A stretch of DNA of 22,300 nt from Amoebophrya sp. AT5.2 (GCA_005223375.1 RXOD01004439.1:1-22300); one strand, 5' to 3'. Shown: positions 10,001 through 18,689, counted from the stretch's first letter. Program-made: numbers and translations. Notes: a model not told the origin generated them from the sequence alone.

Positions 10001-11969
10001 TGGCGCACCGTCTGCGTCCAGCTCGAAAGCATCACAAGGTGGAACAAGCAAGTCGTCCGGCTCGAAGACCAAGTCTGCATCAGCCTCACCCTCCGCAACC
10101 AGTAGAAGTGCTGCAGCAAAGAAGGACAGCTACAAGCACAAGCGGATCGACGAGCGGTTGTTTTTCGCTAAGTACGGCATGGACGAGATTGCGCAGGAGA
10201 AGTTGCACGAGTTGAGCGATGCGAAGCAGCAGGAGGCGATGCGCCGGTTCAATCCAGTGAAGAGCGTCTTGCGCTCCGAGTACTCACGAGTCTTCATGAC
10301 ATATGTGCGTCGCTACCAGGAGAATGAACGCCGAGAGCAGGAGTTGGCGGCCGCGGCAAGGCAAAAGGAGCTTCAAGAAGCGGCTGGACAAACAAGTGGG
10401 AACGTTGATGAACCGGGCGGGGGGGATTCGGTGTTGGTAGCAGAAGTCGAAGAAGGTGCTCTGTGCTGGAAGCCGGGACAAGAATTTGTGCCGATGATCG
10501 AAAAACAGAGCAAGTACTGTCTTTTGGTCGACAACACTACACAAGGAATAGGAATGTCATTTTCAGTCCGGCACTACTTGCTGCGGTAGCGTAGTCGTGT
10601 TGCTGTTTTATGTCAACAGGACCCGAATACATCTTTTTCGTTTTTCCTTGCGAACTCACTTTTGGTTTGTTGAATAAATAGCGGCAGCCCAACATGATCT
10701 TGATCATGATGTTTTTTCGTCCTCGCTCTACAGGCGTGCCGACACTACGGCTCCCGCGACCGACGACAAAGACGCGACCTGGATGGCTCACTATGGTGGT
10801 GCAGGCGGACGAGCAGCGGTGGCGCCATATGCAGCCGCTCCGTACACGTACGGCTACGTAGCGGCAGGCTATCCAGCGGCGAGCGGATTGCAGCCGGTCA
10901 CCACGCTCATTCAGTATGTGGACGCGAATGGTATCTATTTCGAGCATCATGCACCATAGGCGTCCTCTACGAAAAACGAGAAATGAATCAAAACAACGCA
11001 ACTTCTCCAGGCGCGCCGACCGTTGCCGGTGCCTCCACCGCTCCGGGTACTTTCGTGCCAGTCGGAGCAGGCGCGGGAACGAGATGCGTCTACCCTCAGG
11101 CTGCCGGAGGGATGCCAACACTCGCGGTCGGGGGCACCGCACCGACCACAACCACAACGACGACCTGCGCCGCGCCGGGAGGCCTTCTCTGGTCCACCAC
11201 CAGCACTTCGTTCGGAGGAGCCCGCACAGGATCAAGAGCGGCCACGTCGTCCACCTTTCATCCGAAGTCAACTACTAAGATTGCGGCTGCACCTGCACCT
11301 CCACCTGCTGCACCTGGAGGCGCAAGCGCCGCCAGCGTAGGAGCGAGCACAAATGCGGCTTCGAGCGCTAGCGCAATAAAAAGTGGTCTATCTTCGGGTA
11401 ATCTCCTGCTTCCCGTTGTGGGCGCGGGGGCCAGTGGTTGGCCGCAAGCACAATACCAGTTTGTACCGTACAGTCAGAGCGCTGCCGGCGGAACAAACCT
11501 TCATCATCAGGGCAAGAATGCGGCTGCTCGGAACAACACCAAGCAGCAAGACAAGGGAGCCCCCGGCAAGGCGCCTCCACCTGGTGGGAAAAAAAGTAAG
11601 GGAGCGAGCAGAAGCGCTGGGCCGGAAACAGCAGCAGGGGCTGGCGATGGGAATTACGGTGCAGCAACATCGAAGAACATGGGCGCGCCAACCCCTCCTA
11701 AGCCGGCGGTGGGGGGCACAAAGAATCTGTTGCAAATCGACGAAAGCGAAACACAGGGACAAGCTCCGAGTTCGATTTCATCAACGAAGAAGTTTCAGCC
11801 CGTTGCAACGAGTCCACCGCCGACGGGGGCCGCATACATTCCGTTCCAAGCGACACCCACCAGTGGGTACATCTACGCACAGACAAACCCGCTCACGCAC
11901 CAAAGCTCGCGCCTGCGCCCAGACCACGCAGTTAGCAAGGGAAACAATGTTGACAAGGTGCCGGCGTAG
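7045..11969 (+). CDS. Protein with Tpt1/KptA-like N-terminal lobe and long disordered tail (multi-exon)
   Basis: The proposed exons are 7045-7194, 7444-7913, 8148-8452, 8701-10513, 10734-10930 and 11011-11969. All joints are phase-consistent and give about 1297 residues; the first junction is uncertain. The exon 2/3 joint gives DRDTQRAQISKKIS-YVLRH, which matches the N-lobe of RNA 2'-phosphotransferase (Tpt1/KptA: DRDVQLSKALSYVLRH). It is followed by GGWMRATELL, a LHDLLIFLKESNEEKARYEI helix-strand and ILEVRAN. The family's RAxQGHS motif is replaced by RANRRVDPH, and no C-lobe (the HGT and GL...R.H motifs) follows. Tpt1 removes splice-junction 2'-phosphates using NAD+; this protein probably does not catalyse that. 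Exon 4 is mostly Lys/Glu/Ala/Ser disorder. Nt 10140-10320 encode a second conserved-looking helical block (FFAKYGMDEIAQEKLHEL to FMTYVRR). The tail is Ala/Gly/Tyr- and Pro-rich. Confidence 0.7.
7195..7443 (+). other. Probable first intron of Tpt1-like gene (boundaries uncertain)
   Basis: The preferred donor is GTATCT at 7195 (phase 0) with acceptor GAACAG followed by GAC at 7444, giving 249 nt. Alternatives are acceptor 7423 (phase 0), or donors at 7127 (GTGAGG) or 7244 (GTGGCA) with the triple acceptor CTGCAGCTGCAGCAG ending at 7393, 7399 or 7402 (phase 1). An in-frame stop at 7372 requires an intron somewhere here. The interval contains a 7-bp stem hairpin at 7220-7240. Confidence 0.4.
7220..7240. 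repeat. GC-rich inverted repeat (hairpin) within proposed intron 1
   Basis: CGAGCCC (7220-7226) and GGGCTCG (7234-7240) form a perfect 7-bp stem with a 7-base loop in otherwise AT-leaning sequence, 25 bases downstream of the preferred donor. Function unknown. Confidence 0.5.
7914..8147 (+). other. Intron (234 nt) inside the Tpt1-like N-lobe
   Basis: The donor is GTATTT after the second base of a Ser codon, and the acceptor is CCACCAG followed by GTATGT. The phase-2 joint recreates the family motif ISKKIS-YVLRH, which is strong independent support. GTAT is repeated at both junctions. Confidence 0.88.
8453..8700 (+). other. Intron (248 nt) after the Tpt1-like N-lobe
   Basis: The donor is GTACAT (phase 1) and the acceptor TATACTTACAG, joining GK-S-CQPRSNGW. 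The 3' part (8611-8688) has a coding-like reading in the exon 3 frame, so a cassette exon or mis-modelled boundary is possible. Confidence 0.65.
10514..10733 (+). other. Intron (220 nt) before the Ala/Gly/Tyr-rich exon
   Basis: The donor is GTACTG after AA, and the acceptor GCTCTACAG followed by GCG. The phase-2 joint recreates a Lys codon. The following stretch (10734-10956) is open and strongly coding-like but lacks a start of its own, so it needs an upstream exon. A CATGATC/GATCATG inverted repeat lies at 10693-10708. Confidence 0.75.
10931..11010 (+). other. Short intron (80 nt), possibly alternatively retained
   Basis: The donor is GTATCT (phase 1), and the acceptor AACTTCTCCAG followed by GCG (phase 1). 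Splicing bypasses a TAG at 10957-10959 and extends the protein by about 320 residues. Retention would end the protein at ...FEHHAP. An ATG at 10983 lies only 23 bases past that TAG, making an independent gene there unlikely. Confidence 0.55.
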
Positions 11970-12230
11970 AGGCGCACCCGAACATGGTGTTGTATTTCTA
12001 CAACTGCAGCGCAGCGCATGCGCACGAGGGCTAGAAGGCGAGCGGAGAAGTTGTTTGTCCGGTTGGTGTGGTAGCACAATTTAAGACTGCGATGAGAAAA
12101 CTTTAACTTGTCTTAATATGTTTCTCCCTCCACCTCCACCTGCTCCATCGATCAACTTCCAACAAATCTACTTAATGCGAATACCGCAGTGGCAGTCGAC
12201 TGTTCCCCCTTCCTGTGATCGTAATTTCAG
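11970..12230. other. Likely intergenic or intronic sequence after the Tpt1-like gene
   Basis: No firm gene was found. An ATG at 12118 opens a Pro-rich frame (MFLPPPPPAPSINF...) that could begin the next gene, but no good donor links it to the exon-like stretch at 12231. Confidence 0.35.
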
Positions 12231-12473
12231 CTGGAACGAGCCGCCCGTGCAACGAACATAGAAAAATACCTACTGCCGACTCGAAAACAGATGAAGGTAG
12301 AATGCAATCTCTATTCACTGCTTCTGCTTCACTTCTTGTTCCTGCTCTACTGGATCAATAAATATGTGTGTCATGATGCAAGTGGGAGTATGTGCTCGAA
12401 CATCATACTATACTATCGGAAGCAAGAAGTAGAAGAGGAACTGAAGACACTGGATAATCGTCAAAAGGACGAC
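12231..12473 (+). CDS. Possible exon(s) of a small unknown gene
   Basis: After GTAATTTCAG (acceptor ending at 12230) a frame reads LERAARATNIEKYLLPTRKQ, helix-like and charged. It is followed by a possible GTAGAA donor at 12297. The same frame stays open to 12551 and reads QEVEEELKTLDNRQKDD at 12423-12473 before a possible GTACAG donor. The segment between is very hydrophobic (LYSLLLLHFLFLLYWI). It is either a membrane helix in an uninterrupted exon or a pyrimidine-rich intron (12297-12422). No homology recognised. It may belong with the exons at 12717-13136. Confidence 0.3.
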
Positions 12474-12716
12474 GTACAGTACCTGACGTGCTTTCAGTAC
12501 AGCTACGGTTTCAGGTTCAGCCTCATTTTGAACAAGTTAAAAGTTTATTGATACCACCTCCGTCCACGACCAGAAGGTATGAAGGACATTCTTCCAGAAA
12601 TGCAGCATAGCATCTTATTCTTTTTAGTGATTGTGATTGTTTTTCCACCAATGATCACGCTGATTTTTGAGGATTTTTTTTGCGAGCGCCTCCCGCCCAA
12701 GACGCGGGGGAGTGAA

Positions 12717-13136
12717 CGGAGACGAACCATTGCTACACACTTGGCGATGCCAGAACCCGAGACAGGGAGAACAAAGATGGCAGCTCCACCTCGTCACCTT
12801 CTTCCTCTTTGGATGCCTCTGTTATAAATGACCCGATGCAAATGATGATGTTGGAGAAGCAGGAGAGGGCTGGAGTGGTCCCGAAAAATGTCAAGGCAGG
12901 GACCAAGAACGACCCTGGCATACCCACGCGTGGGGAGATGAAGCGACCGAGGGCTTGGCCCCTTAATCGCTCTGAACGAATAAATTTCGTGGCCGCACCA
13001 GGAGCACAAAAAAAAGTCGGTTTGTTTTGCGATTATTTTCTTTTTTTTGCGCTCTCACTTTTTTACCCCTACGCACCAGACTTTCGAGGTCGATATCCAC
13101 CACGACCCCGCTCCGCGGATCCTCACTAATAGATGA
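12717..13136 (+). CDS. Probable 3' exons of a small gene of unknown function
   Basis: A frame open from 12716 has a coding-like stretch from about 12766 to 13015: a Ser-rich start, then LDASVINDPMQMMMLEKQER, PGIPTRGEMKRPRAWPLNR, and INFVAAPGAQKK. It joins in phase 0 across a 64-nt intron (13016-13079) to TFEVDIHHDPAPRILTNR and a TGA at 13134-13136. The 5' boundary is unresolved; AG dinucleotides at 12752, 12764, 12768 and 12782 are candidates. Upstream exons may be at 12231-12473 and 12544-12576, the latter reading FIDTTSVHDQK before GTATGA. The protein would be short, polar and basic; I recognise no domain. The phase-consistent short intron with a strong pyrimidine tract is the main support. 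Confidence 0.4.
13016..13079 (+). other. Candidate 64-nt intron with strong polypyrimidine tract
   Basis: The donor is GTCGGT (phase 0). A T-rich tract at 13020-13070 precedes the acceptor ACGCACCAG, followed by ACT (phase 0). Read unspliced, the upstream frame passes through FCDYFLFFALSLF and ends at a TAA at 13127-13129. Confidence 0.45.
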
Positions 13137-13418
13137 ATTCGTTTTTGGTGATCGAAATGGGATCAGAAAAGACTTGCGACAAAGAGACATGAACATCCAG
13201 AAGATTCGGTGTTGAATCAAGGCAAAAATTAAAAAAAAAAATCAATGCTGTGACGTTGATTCGTAGGTAGCCGACTGCCTTCTATCTAGTGACGCACCTG
13301 CTTGCTTCTGCTGCATCATCAAGTTGTAACAAGTTGTATTTATATCTGTGCGAGTCATCTTCATTATATTTCGAGTAAATAAGAAATCAGTGACGCACGA
13401 AGAAAAGACAGTATTGCG
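13137..13418. other. Intergenic, AT-rich
   Basis: Nothing supportable as coding. There is an A-rich run near 13227-13240. It presumably contains the 3' UTR of the preceding gene and the promoter of the NTF2-like gene. Confidence 0.45.
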
Positions 13419-13456
13419 ATGTACTACCAACATTACGCTGGATCCGCTTGTATTTC

Positions 13457-13549
13457 GTAAGTCTTCCGCTTGTTTAATTCATTGTTTTTTTCACTTGCGC
13501 TCCCAGCGAATAAATTACAGTTTGTTACCGCGACTCTCGGTGGGCACAG
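13457..13549 (+). other. Candidate 5' intron of NTF2-like gene (93 nt)
   Basis: The donor GTAAGT follows TC (phase 2), and the acceptor GGGCACAG precedes CAAGCGG (phase 2). A stronger-looking acceptor, GCGCTCCCAG at 13506, puts a stop in frame two codons later. This intron is tentative. Confidence 0.35.
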
Positions 13550-13664
13550 CAAGCGGAACTCTAAATGCCATCAGTATCGGTGGCGGCCCAGCAGGAGCGA
13601 GCAGACGAACCAACGTCCGTGGAGTAGCACAACGACGCAGACTTCGACTACCACGATTTTGGGC

Positions 13665-15065
13665 ATGAAGCTGGTGACTTCTTCCGAGCGACCCGGGCCG
13701 AGCCTGCATCAGCGGCAACAGCCAGTAGGAGCGCCGCGAAGGCAAGAGCAAGCGGCGCTCCCTGTCTTACGGCGATGCGACGTGGAGTCGGTCGTTGAGC
13801 GCTACGGCCATGCATTGAGGACACAGAGCGACGACAGTCTCGCGGACCTGTTTTCGCCGCAGGTGGTTTACAAGGAGAAGCCCACGCGAGTGATGAAGGG
13901 TCTCTCCCAGGTGAAAAAGTACTGGCGGACGCAGGTTGCGAATCGCGAGTCAAATATCTCGTTCAAGGCCTTTCCAGAAAAAACGGTGCTGGACGTCGAA
14001 AAGTCCGAGGCTGTCGTGGTCTGGGAAGCCAGTTTCTTGTCGCGCAAGAACAAGAAGGACAGGACGTACTCCCCGAAGCATTTCGTCCAGACCGCGCGGC
14101 TGCGGTTCGAGTACGTCCCGGAGCAATCGACGTGGCGCATCGCCTTGCTCGAGGAGTACTTGCACCACTTTACGGCAGTCAAGACCACCAGCGACGGAGA
14201 GTCGAAAATCAACTTGAAAGACGAGGGGATGCGAAAAGCACGCGAACAGTGGTTGTCGTTGTCCGAACGACCCGTGAGCTCCTGTCTCCTGCACCCGTCA
14301 ACGGCGGGGCATAGCAGCCTTCGACGTACGTCGACATCCGTCAGCAGCGCGATCGGACGCGACGATGCCGCGCATCATGAAACGAAGACAAACCATGACG
14401 ATAGTACCCCTTCGGATTCGACGGCTCGTGATAAGAAGAAGAACAACCGGGGAGAGAAGTTGCAGCTACATATACCTCTTTCGGACTGGAAGCGTAAGCG
14501 TAATTCGATGCGGCCGCGCGACGGTGCGGTTGAGCGACCGCCCGTCGACGAGGACGATACTCCGCCGGCTCCTGCCAAAAGAGCGAAGGTGGCTGAACAC
14601 AGGAGTAGTCAAGGGGAGTATGAGAGCCGGGAGCGGAAGTCGCCAAGCGCACGACCTCCGGGTCGATTGGTGCCGCTGTCGGTTCCTGCACCACGCTCCG
14701 TGCTTCCCACTGCATCGCTGGTCCCCTTGCCACGCACGTGCACACCGGTATCGTCACTTTCACGCTCGACCTTGAAAATGCAATTCCTGACTGAGGCGGA
14801 GGAAAAAAGGAAAAATGCCAATCCGTTTTCGGCAGAGGAAGAGGAAACTGAAGAAGAAGAGCACGACGAGCAACAAAAGTCCGGGGCCACAAGGAGTACA
14901 GGTGAGCTGGCGCGGGCTAGGCACACTTCGCAGAAAATGGAGATGAATGGAGATGGACAGGATTTGCTGCAAGCGGGAAAAGTACCCCCGCAGCCCGCCA
15001 CAAGTTTGCATCAGCTGAACAACCCGTTCTATTCTGCCACCGACGTCCTCGTCGTGCAATCTTGA
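13665..15065 (+). CDS. NTF2/SnoaL-like domain protein with long basic nuclear-type tail
   Basis: From the first in-frame ATG (13665) the protein has 466 residues. Residues 39-169 fit the NTF2-like alpha+beta fold: an N-terminal helix with VVERYGHALRTQSDDSLADLF, then VVYKEKP, GLSQVKKYWRTQV, AVVVWEASF, FVQTARLRFEYV and a terminal WRIALLEEY strand. Such domains bind small ligands, act as enzymes, or mediate dimerisation and transport; nothing here points to a catalytic residue set. The remaining 300 residues are disordered and charged, with NLS-like KRKRNS and PAKRAKVA and a poly-Glu run near residue 400. The frame is open upstream to 13470. An upstream exon 13419-13456 (MYYQHYAGSACIS) with a GTAAGT donor and an acceptor at 13549 is phase-compatible and would give 517 residues, so the true N-terminus is uncertain. 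Confidence 0.7.
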   Translation: MKLVTSSERPGPSLHQRQQPVGAPRRQEQAALPVLRRCDVESVVERYGHALRTQSDDSLADLFSPQVVYKEKPTRVMKGLSQVKKYWRTQVANRESNISFKAFPEKTVLDVEKSEAVVVWEASFLSRKNKKDRTYSPKHFVQTARLRFEYVPEQSTWRIALLEEYLHHFTAVKTTSDGESKINLKDEGMRKAREQWLSLSERPVSSCLLHPSTAGHSSLRRTSTSVSSAIGRDDAAHHETKTNHDDSTPSDSTARDKKKNNRGEKLQLHIPLSDWKRKRNSMRPRDGAVERPPVDEDDTPPAPAKRAKVAEHRSSQGEYESRERKSPSARPPGRLVPLSVPAPRSVLPTASLVPLPRTCTPVSSLSRSTLKMQFLTEAEEKRKNANPFSAEEEETEEEEHDEQQKSGATRSTGELARARHTSQKMEMNGDGQDLLQAGKVPPQPATSLHQLNNPFYSATDVLVVQS

Positions 15066-15873
15066 GTCTAAGGAAGAGTAAGAGACAGATAGTTTTCGCA
15101 CCGTCGAACCTGCCAGGCCGCTGGCTTGGTCTTGGTGGTTCAGAACCAGTATACATAGTCTTGCTTTCTTACAAGCACTACAAGCACAACCCCAGGGAAA
15201 ACAACGCGAAGTGGAAAAGAGTGACAACATTTATTCGCTCTTCATCGGGTGAATTGCAGCTGCATCTGCTTCATATTCATATTGATAATGAACTCCCGGT
15301 TAAGTATGTTAAAGTAAAAAAAAATAAGTATACGTAATCTTAGTCGTATCTTCTGTAGGTGTGATGTGTCCGGCCCCGATCTTCATGGCGACGATCAAAA
15401 CGCATCGCCCGTAGTTGGGCAAGAGACAGAACAAGATCCAGCACCAGATCAACGCCGTTGATCTTCACTGAGCAAGAACATGGAAATCATGATAATCTCG
15501 CACTACTTCTGGTTCGTAGGAGAAACGAAAAAAGCGCACAGGCTGAAATGGACGTTTTATTGAACAGTAGCCGATGCCGACTACTCAACTTCAATATTTA
15601 TTAGCACTTCTTCTAACTCGATTGCGCAAACGTGGAGTTCGTGTTTTCTTCATCTACCTGCCAGCTTCTGTTCAGTCAGGTGCACCATCTAAGTGAAGTA
15701 ATTTGCTCAACACCGTTGCTACGGGTACGGTCATCAACGGTAACAGCATCATTAATGCTTACAGCAAAAAAGTAGACGAATACAGTACACGACGACACCC
15801 TCCAGGGATGAAGTGACTACCTACTCCACATGCAGCTTCGCACAAGCCCCACTCAGCTTCGAGCTCAAACAAA
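15066..15873. other. Intergenic region
   Basis: About 800 bases with no supportable gene. A short open frame at 15062-15337 has no ATG at its start and an AT-rich end. A 7-bp inverted repeat ACCGTTG (15712-15718) / CAACGGT (15735-15741) is present but weak. Confidence 0.5.
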
Positions 15874-17823
15874 ATGGACTCAACATTTGCTCCTGATTCA
15901 TCTGATTCTGGCCCGCCGCCTCGAAAGCGCCCTCGCGTCCTGGATGAATTTGATTGTTACCGTTTGACGCCGAATTACGTCATCGCGAGACTTGCAGCGT
16001 GTGGCCGCGCCTTTTCTGACGAAGATGTCGACTTTGAGGCGAGTGCAAACCACGAGAATGCGAATGCAAAAGGGAAAGGCGCCGCCGTACTATTGGACTC
16101 GTTCCTCACGAGCAACGACCAGGACCATTGTGGTCGTGAATGTGGATACCATTTGGAAGCCAAAGTAGGAGAAGCGCAGCGGCGGCGAGACGACGATGCA
16201 AGCGGTGGCGTAGACGAGGACCTTCAAATACACATAATCATACAGCGGGACGAAAGGGACGATCGAGATGGGCGGCCACCGCCAAAGCTAGAGCGGATAG
16301 CTATCGCCCTCGAGGACGTCGATGCTCCTGAAAACCGTGACGAAATCGACGCACCAGCCCCAGCGGATCCTAAAAAAGAAGCCGCTGTTGAATCTTCAAG
16401 CCCACGACTTGCAGCAGTCGCGCCAGAACCGTCGCTGAAGAAGACATCGTCACGACCACGGCAATTTTGGTTGCCAACGCGCATATTGGATGTCGACCCA
16501 GATGGTGACTTTTTCTTACTCGGTGGACAAGAGCATTTCGAGCGCCCTGAGCAGAAGCAGGAGCTGAAGCGCGATAGCGATACAACGCGTGTAAGCGCTT
16601 CTCCCGTTCTTGTTGGCGGCGGCCGGTGGAGGTATTTCGTATTCCGGTTGGATCGGTTGCAATCCATGCTCCGTTTGGCCGGGGAAGTCCTCGCCCGGCG
16701 CCATGGAGACACGGGAGGTTGCGGCGAGGAGGACTTCGTCAGGGACCGAATCGCCGGCGCGGACGAACTCGTGAAGCGGGGAATTGTGCGGAAGCGAAGA
16801 CAACGAGGGGACATCAAGGTGGGCGATACAGACGTCCTTGACGTGGTGATCGTAGACAGCTCGGATAGACTGGTGCTGTACTCTCTCGTTCTTACCTCCC
16901 CGGCGACAGCGCCCGCGCGGTCCTGCAGTCAAGGCACGCTCCTCCTGCCGGAGCAGCAGTATCGTCGGGCCCGGCGGGTCCTCGGTACGGGGCGGAAGGA
17001 GCAGGCGCAATGGAGCTTGCTCGTGGAGCACCAGCGACACCACGCTGTTGTGGTTCGCGTGGACGTGGATGGTTCCTCGCCTCCGGGCGCGCACCTGCTG
17101 GAGGACTTGCTTTGTCCGGGGATAGCGTCCTTATGCGAGGCGCGCGGACCGCGGTTCCGCGGACTGCACTTCAACGACGCATTCGTCGCCTTGCTTGAAG
17201 AAAATGCGGGCGCTCGCGGGGTAGACGCTGCGGGAACGGCTGGAGCTAACGATCGCGCGTGCCTAGTGTCGATTTTTCCCTTCTTTCCCGCATTGGAAAA
17301 CAGGGAAGAAATTCGCGTAGCGGCGACCGGATGCGTCCGCGTTGAGGCACATCATGGATCCCGGCACGATTCGCAGCATATATTTGCACGATCCGCGACC
17401 ACCGCAACCAGTGATGATGCCGCACACGATCTTGCAGCCGCACTAGGAGACCACGGACATGATCATGGAGAGCAGATGAAAACGAATGATCACCAGGACC
17501 TTGTGAAGACATCCCTTCTCGCCGCCCTGGTCGATCGCGCGGAAGCGGATCGCGTGAAAAACCTCCCAGTCCTATTGAACAGGGACTCACTCATGTGTCA
17601 GTCTATCAGCACCGGCTCTGGTGCCCCTGGCGCCGAAGCAGCCGGCGAAACAAATTCAAAGAAAAAAAGCTGGCTGACGCTTTCGGTAAATCAAGACGTA
17701 GCGGTAGTTGAACGGCGAAAACCGGCGCCCGGTGGCCAAGGCGCGGACGAAGCTGATGGCTTGTTACCGAACGGGATGAATCGCACAGCCTTACTTGAGT
17801 TTCTGAATCGGATGGAAGAATGA
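15874..17823 (+). CDS. Unknown intronless 649-residue protein, probably nuclear
   Basis: One uninterrupted frame starts from ATG in a favourable context (AAAATGG) and ends at a TGA. I do not recognise a family. The N-terminus carries a basic NLS-like PRKRPRV at residues 16-22. Residues 50-200 are charged and low complexity (an Asn/Glu/Ala run, Arg/Asp runs). A more ordered region begins near residue 197 with RQFWLPTRILDVDPDGDFFLL and continues through RWRYFVFRLDRLQSMLRLAGEVL, VLDVVIVDSSDRLVLYSLVL and WSLLVEHQRHHAVVVRVDVDG, an alternating beta/alpha pattern up to about residue 480. His/Asp-rich sequence (about 500-550) and a C-terminal LLEFLNRMEE helix follow. A lineage-specific nuclear or chromatin-associated protein is possible, on the NLS alone. 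Confidence 0.7.
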   Translation: MDSTFAPDSSDSGPPPRKRPRVLDEFDCYRLTPNYVIARLAACGRAFSDEDVDFEASANHENANAKGKGAAVLLDSFLTSNDQDHCGRECGYHLEAKVGEAQRRRDDDASGGVDEDLQIHIIIQRDERDDRDGRPPPKLERIAIALEDVDAPENRDEIDAPAPADPKKEAAVESSSPRLAAVAPEPSLKKTSSRPRQFWLPTRILDVDPDGDFFLLGGQEHFERPEQKQELKRDSDTTRVSASPVLVGGGRWRYFVFRLDRLQSMLRLAGEVLARRHGDTGGCGEEDFVRDRIAGADELVKRGIVRKRRQRGDIKVGDTDVLDVVIVDSSDRLVLYSLVLTSPATAPARSCSQGTLLLPEQQYRRARRVLGTGRKEQAQWSLLVEHQRHHAVVVRVDVDGSSPPGAHLLEDLLCPGIASLCEARGPRFRGLHFNDAFVALLEENAGARGVDAAGTAGANDRACLVSIFPFFPALENREEIRVAATGCVRVEAHHGSRHDSQHIFARSATTATSDDAAHDLAAALGDHGHDHGEQMKTNDHQDLVKTSLLAALVDRAEADRVKNLPVLLNRDSLMCQSISTGSGAPGAEAAGETNSKKKSWLTLSVNQDVAVVERRKPAPGGQGADEADGLLPNGMNRTALLEFLNRMEE

Positions 17824-18322
17824 CAGGGCAACAGCTGCGTGCCGACTTTATTTTGCGACTGCAAAAAGAACGAGGACATCGACATTGATTATTATCACTA
17901 TCAATCAATCTATCACGCTGCAGCAGCAAAGCGAGTTTGCCGGTGCTTCTAAAGTCATCTCTGTTGGAGGGCTTGTTCCCGTGGATCATGTAGAAGACTG
18001 ACGTAGGCCTAGTCCGTGCTTCGGCATATCTTCGTCGTGGTTATGCCGTGTCCTACTGCGTTTCAAGATGTCAGCGTCCAAGGAGGATTCGTCTTTGTGG
18101 AGCAAGAAAATCTGGCTTATGTTCCTCGGTCCTATTTCCCAACCAACGCAACTCCTTTTCGTTCACTAAAAGTACTTACTTTCGTCCGGTTCCACAGACA
18201 CGTGCACATGGTGCAGCGCCACAGACACAGTTTTGTCCATCTAAACACATCATGTAGTCGGTGAAAAATTAAGCCAGAATTTTTTATCCAAGACAGTCGC
18301 AGTGGCCGTGATTTATTTTTTT

Positions 18323-18336
18323 AAGTACTAGTACTT
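18323..18336. repeat. Perfect 14-bp palindrome
   Basis: AAGTACTAGTACTT is fully self-complementary and follows a T run. It lies about 25 bases before the hairpin at 18361-18378. Confidence 0.6.
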
Positions 18337-18360
18337 TGGCTCATTGATCTGCAACTGCAG

Positions 18361-18378
18361 CCCCGCACCGATGCGGGG
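18361..18378. repeat. GC-rich hairpin
   Basis: CCCCGCACCGATGCGGGG forms a perfect 7-bp stem with a CCGA loop, followed by TAAAAGTCGCGCTACGGCTACG. It stands out in AT-rich intergenic DNA. It could be a transcript 3'-end structure, a small RNA element or a transposon end; no evidence decides. Confidence 0.6.
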
Positions 18379-18689
18379 TAAAAGTCGCGCTACGGCTACG
18401 CTACCTTAACATGATTATTAGCTAGTGCTGGTCGGACTCGGACGAGACGGTGACGGTGTAAGTCGAAGACCAGAAGGAACGACCAGGTCCAGGCTCGTTG
18501 CACGAAAATTTGGTTGTCCTACCGCCCCCAGCGACCCTGCTCGTGCTCCTTATACTTTTACTTTCATTATGGAATTGGATACTAAACTTATTTGCGTACG
18601 GTACCACAGAGACAGATAGCGGCCTACGTGTGCCTGTCACGATCACGAACTTCTTCTCGCAACCGTAAAACAGCACGAGCACTCGTCAA

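Larger units (their letters stand above)
17824..18689. other. Intergenic region upstream of RFC1
   Basis: About 870 bases without a supportable exon. It holds the palindrome at 18323-18336 and GC-rich hairpin at 18361-18378, listed separately. The last part presumably contains the RFC1 5' UTR; an AAACAG at 18669-18674 lies 15 bases before the ATG. Confidence 0.5.

Noticed and set aside
9308..10072. Long minus-strand open frame (254 codons) opposite exon 4 of the Tpt1-like gene
   Set aside because: Mirror of the Ala/Ser/Lys low-complexity coding sequence, where stops are rare on both strands; no independent support.
10983..11969. Independent gene starting at ATG 10983
   Set aside because: It would start 23 bases after the previous stop. 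A phase-matched acceptor at 11010 and similar composition favour one gene, though two genes cannot be excluded.
15062..15337. Open frame of 91 codons after the NTF2-like gene
   Set aside because: It begins at a TTG, has an A/T-rich end, and more likely lies in the 3' UTR.
18335..18343. TTTGGCTCA, matching part of the dinoflagellate spliced leader
   Set aside because: Only nine bases match and the following bases do not; too short to call a relict leader.
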